DNA of 18,899 nucleotides from Lachnospiraceae bacterium (GTDB lineage: Bacteria; Bacillota_A; Clostridia; Lachnospirales; Lachnospiraceae). The notes below the pieces were generated by a model, which was given only the letters and a program-made list of their open reading frames with translations, did no database searches and had not been told where the DNA came from. Positions within the stretch are counted from its first letter, which is position 1. Each line of letters starts with the position of its first letter. The stretch lies in assembly GCA_016291475.1 (NCBI GenBank), contig JAEEXJ010000067.1, positions 1-18,899 of the forward strand, given 5' to 3'. Position numbers and translations under genes: made by a program. Below, in pieces: positions 14,601 through 18,899 of the stretch.

Positions 14601-15793
14601 CAGAATATTATTGTAAAAACAGTCTTTTTATCGGGAACGCTCGATACATCTATTGTTCCGTCATGTCTCGAAACGATCTCTCTGGCAATTGATAGACCCA
14701 GACCGAATGAGCCGCTGTTTCTTGACTGATCCGTTGTATAAAATCTGTCAAAAATATGCTCCAGTTCGTCTTCTTTAATACCCGGTCCGGTATTTGATAC
14801 TTTGATCTTGGTACCCGAAGCGCCTTTATAGCATTCAAGGGAAAGCTTTCCACCGAATTCACTGTTTTTGATGGCATTATCCAGGAGAATGGCAATGAGC
14901 TGCCTGATCTCATCCGAATTGCCGTACAGAATGATCTTTTCCTCTATATCGAAGTTAAACTCTCTGCCCTTCTCGAAAGCTACGCTTTCGTATGTCAGAC
15001 ACATTTCCTGTACTACATCGGAAAGTGAAAATGCTTTTTTCTCATCCAGCTTGCTTTCTTCCAACTTGGACAATGTCAGAAGATTTTCGATAAGTCTGTT
15101 CATGCGTGCGGTTTCGGACAGGATATTCTTAACATATTCACTGTCCTTACCGCTGATATCGAGCGCCTCGGCATTTATACTGATGGCTCCAAGAGGAGTC
15201 TTTAATTCATGACTTGCATCCGAGATGAAGCGCTTTTCTCTTTCAAGGGCCTCTCTTGCGGGAAGAGTTACAAATCTCGACAGAATAAAACTTATCAAAA
15301 CGATCAATACTATACCGAATGATATCAGAATGATCCTGCCCAGAATCTTTCTGACAGTTCCGTCATACATACCGGGTTTAAGTGCAACAAGAGATATGGT
15401 TCCGTCACTGTTTGAACGGCAGGAGAAAACATAACCGTTTATCTTATACCTGTCAGAATCTGCATTAAGCATCTTGTAGATTACTTTGTCGGGAATATAA
15501 ATCTTTGCATCATTCGTCCCGATGATCCGTTTGGATATTATGTTACGATCTTCATCAGCAACAACGTATATGATGGGTTCATCTTCAATTATTTCGTCAA
15601 ATATAAGATCGCTGTTGATGGGTGTCTGATCATCGAATGCTTCACCTTCCAGCAAAATACCCGCAAGTCTGAGCATGTCTCTTTCATACCAGAAATCCTG
15701 ATAGATATAATTTCCTATCCATAGTATGGCAATCAGTGCCGTCATCATTATCGTCGTTACAATGACGAATTTCTTACGAATGCTTTTTTCCAT
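14600..15793 (-). CDS. Two-component sensor histidine kinase
   Basis: This is the membrane sensor of a two-component pair. It has 397 residues from the ATG at 15793, preferred over the ATG at 15796 because GAGG lies six bases before the former and only three before the latter. Transmembrane helices at about 8-28 and 147-169 flank an extracytoplasmic sensor of about 115 residues with no family I recognise. Then come the HisKA H-box SDASHELKTPLG with H195, the N-box LLDNAIKNS (about 300), the G1 box NTGPGIKEDE, the F-box IFDRFYTTDQSRN and the G2 box FGLGLSIAREIV. The segment between the second helix and the H-box is only about 20 residues, too short for a normal HAMP domain. The start overlaps the regulator gene by 20 bases, and the gene is followed by a strong terminator. 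Confidence 0.95.
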   Translation of the reverse strand: MEKSIRKKFVIVTTIMMTALIAILWIGNYIYQDFWYERDMLRLAGILLEGEAFDDQTPINSDLIFDEIIEDEPIIYVVADEDRNIISKRIIGTNDAKIYIPDKVIYKMLNADSDRYKINGYVFSCRSNSDGTISLVALKPGMYDGTVRKILGRIILISFGIVLIVLISFILSRFVTLPAREALEREKRFISDASHELKTPLGAISINAEALDISGKDSEYVKNILSETARMNRLIENLLTLSKLEESKLDEKKAFSLSDVVQEMCLTYESVAFEKGREFNFDIEEKIILYGNSDEIRQLIAILLDNAIKNSEFGGKLSLECYKGASGTKIKVSNTGPGIKEDELEHIFDRFYTTDQSRNSGSFGLGLSIAREIVSRHDGTIDVSSVPDKKTVFTIIF

Positions 15794-16475
15794 CATTTTC
15801 CTCTAACGAATAACCGATATCCTTCTTGGTTACTATGGCAGCTTCCGAGCCGATAAACTTAAGTTTCTTCCTGAGAAACGATACATATACCGCAATGCTG
15901 TTATAATCGCTTTCATCATCTATTCCCCAGATTTTGGAAGCGATGGTATTGTGAGATAAAATAATACCCTTGTTAAGCATCAGATATTCCATAAACTGAT
16001 ACTCTTTTCCTGACAATTTAACGGATTTTTCTCCGCGACTGAGCTTATAAGTAGACTGATCAAGCATAATATCGAATGCAGAAAGATTGTGGGAGTTCTG
16101 ATCACCTGTAAGGTCAGTGCCGTTTCTGAGTCTTGCTTTGATCCTTGCAAGCAATTCCCTGGAATCAAATGGTTTGGTCAGATAATCATCGGCTCCGTGA
16201 TCAAAGCCCGCGATCTTATCATCAACCATGGATCTTGCAGTCAGAATAATGATCGGAGTTTTAATACCTTCACCTTTTACAGTCTTAAGTACGTCGAGGC
16301 CGTTCATTCCCGGCAGCATAATATCCAGAAGAACAAGGTCATAAATACCTGTCCTGATATAATCAAGCCCGGAATTTCCGTCATAAACCGCATCGGATTC
16401 ATAACCGGCACGGCAGAGTACCTCCTGCAGGCCCTCAGCTATTTCTTTTTCATCTTCTACAACAAGTATTCTCAA
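15774..16475 (-). CDS. OmpR/PhoB-family response regulator
   Basis: The protein has 233 residues. The receiver domain (1-115) has acidic residues E7, D8 and E9, phosphorylation site D51 in LLDIMLPG, T79 and K101 in TKPF, all canonical. A winged-helix DNA-binding domain follows (about 132-225: LSGKEYQFMEYLMLNKG and AVYVSFLRKKLK are typical). The start codon is TTG: the codon immediately before it is TGA, and the next ATG lies after D51, so no other start preserves the fold. GGAG is about 11 bases upstream. The gene overlaps the kinase gene by 20 bases and has its own promoter. Which genes it controls cannot be told from this window. Confidence 0.95.
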   Translation of the reverse strand: MRILVVEDEKEIAEGLQEVLCRAGYESDAVYDGNSGLDYIRTGIYDLVLLDIMLPGMNGLDVLKTVKGEGIKTPIIILTARSMVDDKIAGFDHGADDYLTKPFDSRELLARIKARLRNGTDLTGDQNSHNLSAFDIMLDQSTYKLSRGEKSVKLSGKEYQFMEYLMLNKGIILSHNTIASKIWGIDDESDYNSIAVYVSFLRKKLKFIGSEAAIVTKKDIGYSLEENDGKKHS

Positions 16476-16503
16476 ATCAGGTTACGCTCCAAGTATTTAC
16501 ATA

Positions 16504-16531
16504 CATATACCTATATAATAATTCCTGTCAA
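16504..16531 (-). promoter_or_regulatory. Promoter of the two-component operon
   Basis: A perfect TTGACA on the minus strand (16526-16531) lies 16 bases before TATATG (16504-16509), a moderate -10. The transcript would start close to 16497, about 20 bases before the TTG start. The -10 placement is uncertain because the stretch is very AT-rich. Confidence 0.5.
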
Positions 16532-16547
16532 ACTCAACATACAAGAA

Positions 16548-16576
16548 GGGGGACGGTGAACCGTCCCCCATTTTTT
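16548..16576. terminator. Perfect GGGGGACGG/CCGTCCCCC hairpin, REP-like
   Basis: Bases 16548-16556 and 16561-16569 form a perfect nine-base GC-rich stem with loop TGAA. On the plus strand six T follow (16571-16576). On the minus strand, which carries all nearby genes, the stem starts six bases after the lipoprotein stop, is preceded by an A-run and is followed by only TTCTT. It probably ends the lipoprotein transcript, if imperfectly. Palindromes of the type GGGGACGGTTC...GTCCCC recur in many Firmicute genomes, some next to REP-associated tyrosine transposases, so this may be a dispersed repeat. That link is from memory and unchecked here. Confidence 0.6.
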
Positions 16577-17405
16577 AATAAACAATTTTCCCTTCTCTTT
16601 TTGCAATATATTGGTCACGTGTATAATCCAAACCACATGTCCCTTCACCGTCATCACGCATTTTCATTTCAAACCAACGAGCATAACGAGCATTTATAAG
16701 TATATAATAAAGTTCCAACTCTTTAGATGGATTTTCATAATAATCTTTAACCGATTGATAAGTCACACCGTCAAGATTATAAATATCTATACAAACTTCC
16801 AGATCCACCCCATACAAGTCGTGATATTTTTCCACCATATCATTTACTGCATTTCCTATGCTGTCATACTCTTTTCCATAATCTTCTTCGCAGGTATCTG
16901 CATTAAGGTATATTGTAAATGTCATATCGTCAACAACAGGGTAGAAACTATATGCCGTTTTAACATCAAACGTTCCATCCCTTATACAATCCCATACTTT
17001 CGGATAATCTGTCCAAGTATCTATCAAAAAGAAAGGTTTACATTTTACAATTGATTCACCCAGTCCCTCTCCTATACTTTCAGAAAAAAACATTTCTTCT
17101 TCCCTAGCCATTATTGCCCCAGGATAAAAATCCCGTGAAATAATTCCACGCTCGTCGCATGAAACTTCAAATCTCGTGCCCGGATCATCTGCAGGGTAGC
17201 ATATTGCTTCATAGGTTCTGGTGCTGGAATCATTTATAGTCACAGATTCCACAACAAATTCTTTCTGATAAGTTCGTTTCAAATATGCACTAAATTTTTC
17301 AGCAAGCTCTTTTTTAGAATTTCTGCACCCTGTAAGGCATACAGCAAAAACTAACGCCGTAAGAATAAATACACTAAACTGTTTTATCTTTCTTTTTAAA
17401 TCCAT
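16575..17405 (-). CDS. Putative lipoprotein of unknown function
   Basis: The 276-residue protein begins with a basic segment, a hydrophobic helix and a lipobox (CLTGC, lipidated Cys at residue 27), so it should be anchored on the outer face of the membrane. I do not recognise the remainder. It is acidic, rich in Tyr and Asp, and has further cysteines at about 69, 82, 122, 139, 172 and 200, which is unusual for an exported protein of an anaerobe. The pattern after the lipobox, KKELAEKFSAYLKRTYQKEFVVES, recalls small clostridial lipoproteins with a DUF-type helical start, but I assign no family. AGAGG is seven bases before the ATG. The gene has its own promoter and a hairpin at its end, so it stands alone. 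It looks more AT-rich than its neighbours, a hint of separate origin. Confidence 0.78.
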   Translation of the reverse strand: MDLKRKIKQFSVFILTALVFAVCLTGCRNSKKELAEKFSAYLKRTYQKEFVVESVTINDSSTRTYEAICYPADDPGTRFEVSCDERGIISRDFYPGAIMAREEEMFFSESIGEGLGESIVKCKPFFLIDTWTDYPKVWDCIRDGTFDVKTAYSFYPVVDDMTFTIYLNADTCEEDYGKEYDSIGNAVNDMVEKYHDLYGVDLEVCIDIYNLDGVTYQSVKDYYENPSKELELYYILINARYARWFEMKMRDDGEGTCGLDYTRDQYIAKREGKIVY

Positions 17406-17451
17406 ACAATATCCTCTAAAATCTAAGTCAAGTCTCCGTAACTTATATCAA

Positions 17452-17479
17452 TTTATAATATAGGATAATTTCCCGTCAA
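17452..17479 (-). promoter_or_regulatory. Promoter of the lipoprotein gene
   Basis: TTGACG (17474-17479) lies 16 bases before TATAAA (17452-17457) on the minus strand, each matching consensus at five of six positions. The leader would be about 40 bases and contains the AGAGG ribosome binding site. Confidence 0.65.
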
Positions 17480-17516
17480 CCCTGATAAACACTGAGTTTT
17501 ATATAACGAAGGATAT

Positions 17517-17550
17517 AAAAAGAACAGCTTTGATTTAATCAAAGCTGTTC
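17517..17550 (-). terminator. Rho-independent terminator after the FtsX-like permease
   Basis: GAACAGCTTTGA (17522-17533) and TCAAAGCTGTTC (17539-17550) form a perfect 12-base stem, extendable by one pair. The minus strand continues with five T. It lies ten bases after the permease stop codon. Confidence 0.88.
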
Positions 17551-17560
17551 ACAATGTCAC

Positions 17561-18899
17561 TTATTCTCTGTTTTTAAGAACTTCTGCGGGTGTCATGTGG
17601 CTTAATTTACCGGTAAGAAGAAGGCTTACCAGATTATAGAAGATAATGATAGCGGCATAGATCACAAGATAGTAATACCACTCAAACTTCAAGGGCAGGC
17701 CGCAGGCAACGTTTGCCACAAACATAGGGAACATCTTGTCCGTAATGATCTTGGCAAGAGGTATCGCCACAAGTGCTCCGATGGCAATGACTGTTTTATT
17801 TCCGTCCAGGTAAAGCTTTCTGACTTCCTTCTTATTAAATCCGAAGATCTTCATAAGAGAAATACCAAAAGATGCTTTGTCGATCATGACGGATGTCATG
17901 AGATACATTACAAGACAGAATATAACGGTGCTCATTCCTATCAAAAGAGTAAAGACAGGTGCCATGAGTTCCACAAACACACCGGAGGCTTTGTCGATGT
18001 CCGCCTTGGTTGTAACTGCATAAAGTCTTCCCTCTTCAATATCCAGCTTGTGGTCAGCCATGACCGCATTGTAATAATCATCCGATTCACCGAACAGTTC
18101 TCTCATGCTGTCGATGTTCATAAACACGGTAAGTCCGGAACAATAAGGAACTATATCTTCAACCGTGAATGCATAATCCATATCGTTTGCATTATCCGTA
18201 AGTACAAGTTTATCTCCAACGGAAACACCGTACTTGCTTGCGACCGCGTCTGAGATGACTATCCTGTTTTTGGCATTTACTGTTTTTACATTAATAAAAG
18301 GATTGTCATCATCGATGCCCATTACAGTAACGTCTATGGTATATCCGAGACTCTCCTTCTGCAGGGAAGTGATAAAGCAAGCCTCTCCACTTTCGGGAAC
18401 TTCCTTGGGAGGATATTTTAAGGTGTACATGTACTCATACCGTGTATCCCTGCTGGAGTATTCCCCGATGTGTTTACACAGCACGTAACAGTTAAGTCCC
18501 ATCATAAAGATCATGAGAGAGATGGCCATCCCCAGGATTACGGTAAGAACTGCACGCCTTTCACGAAGCATCTGTCTTATCTTGAACTTCCTGATAAAGG
18601 GCATATTGGGAAGAGCGATGTCCTTGCTCCTTGAAACCTTCTGTTCATTTCTGATAAGAGAAAGAGCGCTTCTCGACAGACTCTTATTGATAACAAGGTA
18701 ATTGACGATGATGCTGACAACAGGAGGCATCACTACTGCATAGACTATCAGATATGCGGGAATAACCTTATCAAATGCAGGAATAGAATAATAGTTGTAG
18801 GAATCCGATGTCTGCCAGCTACTTCCAAGTCCGCTTAAACCTACTGCGGCACCGCATATCCCACCCAGAAGCGAGATTACGGTTGGCATAAAAATGTAA
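17561..18899 (-). CDS. FtsX-like ABC transporter permease, C-terminal part (cut by window edge)
   Basis: The visible 446 residues are the C-terminal part of a large FtsX/MacB-type permease. The frame stays open to the right edge, so the in-frame ATG at 18889 is probably internal. Visible features: hydrophobic segments at the very start and at about 44-68 and 112-134 (numbered from 18889), a linker with LSLIRNEQKVSRSKD and FIRKFKIRQMLRERRAV, an extracytoplasmic domain of about 170 residues, and three closing helices (about 305-330, 352-375, 398-425) with the FtsX signature FGISLMKIFGFNKKEVRKLYL between the first two. The end MTPAEVLKNRE is typical of these permeases. They work with an ATPase subunit, often in peptide efflux, antimicrobial-peptide resistance or lipoprotein transport. 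The ATPase gene would lie outside the window. A strong terminator follows. Confidence 0.9.
   Translation of the reverse strand, partial: YIFMPTVISLLGGICGAAVGLSGLGSSWQTSDSYNYYSIPAFDKVIPAYLIVYAVVMPPVVSIIVNYLVINKSLSRSALSLIRNEQKVSRSKDIALPNMPFIRKFKIRQMLRERRAVLTVILGMAISLMIFMMGLNCYVLCKHIGEYSSRDTRYEYMYTLKYPPKEVPESGEACFITSLQKESLGYTIDVTVMGIDDDNPFINVKTVNAKNRIVISDAVASKYGVSVGDKLVLTDNANDMDYAFTVEDIVPYCSGLTVFMNIDSMRELFGESDDYYNAVMADHKLDIEEGRLYAVTTKADIDKASGVFVELMAPVFTLLIGMSTVIFCLVMYLMTSVMIDKASFGISLMKIFGFNKKEVRKLYLDGNKTVIAIGALVAIPLAKIITDKMFPMFVANVACGLPLKFEWYYYLVIYAAIIIFYNLVSLLLTGKLSHMTPAEVLKNRE

Noticed and set aside
18887..18889. ATG at 18889 as the true start of the permease
   Set aside because: The frame stays open to the window edge, no ribosome binding site is visible, and the protein starts in the middle of a membrane domain typical of longer FtsX permeases.
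1..18899. CRISPR array, tRNA, insertion sequence or prophage genes
   Set aside because: No regularly spaced repeats, cloverleaf-like sequences, transposase motifs or phage proteins were seen on either strand.

Overview
The window reads as chromosomal backbone from a Gram-positive Firmicute, most likely a member of the Lachnospiraceae or a close clostridial relative. The reasons are an AddAB (RexAB-type) recombination pair instead of RecBCD, Ktr-type potassium uptake, strong AGGAGG-like ribosome binding sites, small FMN flavodoxins, an FtsX-like permease, and an overall moderate GC content judged by eye. Almost everything is on the minus strand; only the two potassium uptake genes are on the plus strand. 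I see no tRNA, rRNA, CRISPR array, transposase, prophage or known riboswitch.

Layout, read along the minus strand from right to left. The window enters inside a large FtsX-type ABC permease (17561 to the right edge, cut off), which ends at a strong terminator. Next is an AT-rich lipoprotein gene of unknown function with its own promoter (16575-17405), followed by a perfect GGGGGACGG/CCGTCCCCC hairpin. Then comes a two-component pair (response regulator 15774-16475, histidine kinase 14600-15793) closed by a terminator. A lipid/membrane pair follows: a TVP38/VTT-family membrane protein and a CDP-alcohol phosphatidyltransferase resembling PssA (13235-14497). This pair converges on the plus-strand ktrB-ktrA operon (11192-13218). 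Divergent from ktrB is an operon with a glutathione peroxidase, a flavodoxin and the decayed remnant of a DUF3990 gene (9863-11030); it has a textbook promoter and a palindromic operator-like site over its start. The largest block is addB-addA (2400-9681), two overlapping genes for the double-strand-break helicase-nuclease. Behind addA come a membrane-anchored phosphodiester glycosidase (NAGPA-type) and a membrane-anchored protein with an NTF2-like C-terminus, joined by an ATGA overlap (116-2367).

How the genes may work together. AddA and AddB form one enzyme. KtrB and KtrA form one transporter. The kinase and regulator form one signalling pair, with no obvious target gene in view. Peroxidase and flavodoxin look like a redox-stress operon under a dedicated repressor. 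The TVP38/PssA pair suggests coupling of phospholipid synthesis with lipid movement.

I did not find a clear, previously undescribed multi-gene system. The points most worth a second look are the putative leaderless start of the phosphodiester glycosidase, the operator in front of the peroxidase gene, the decayed DUF3990 gene with a possibly shortened flavodoxin before it, the REP-like palindrome, and the non-canonical catalytic motif of the PssA homologue.
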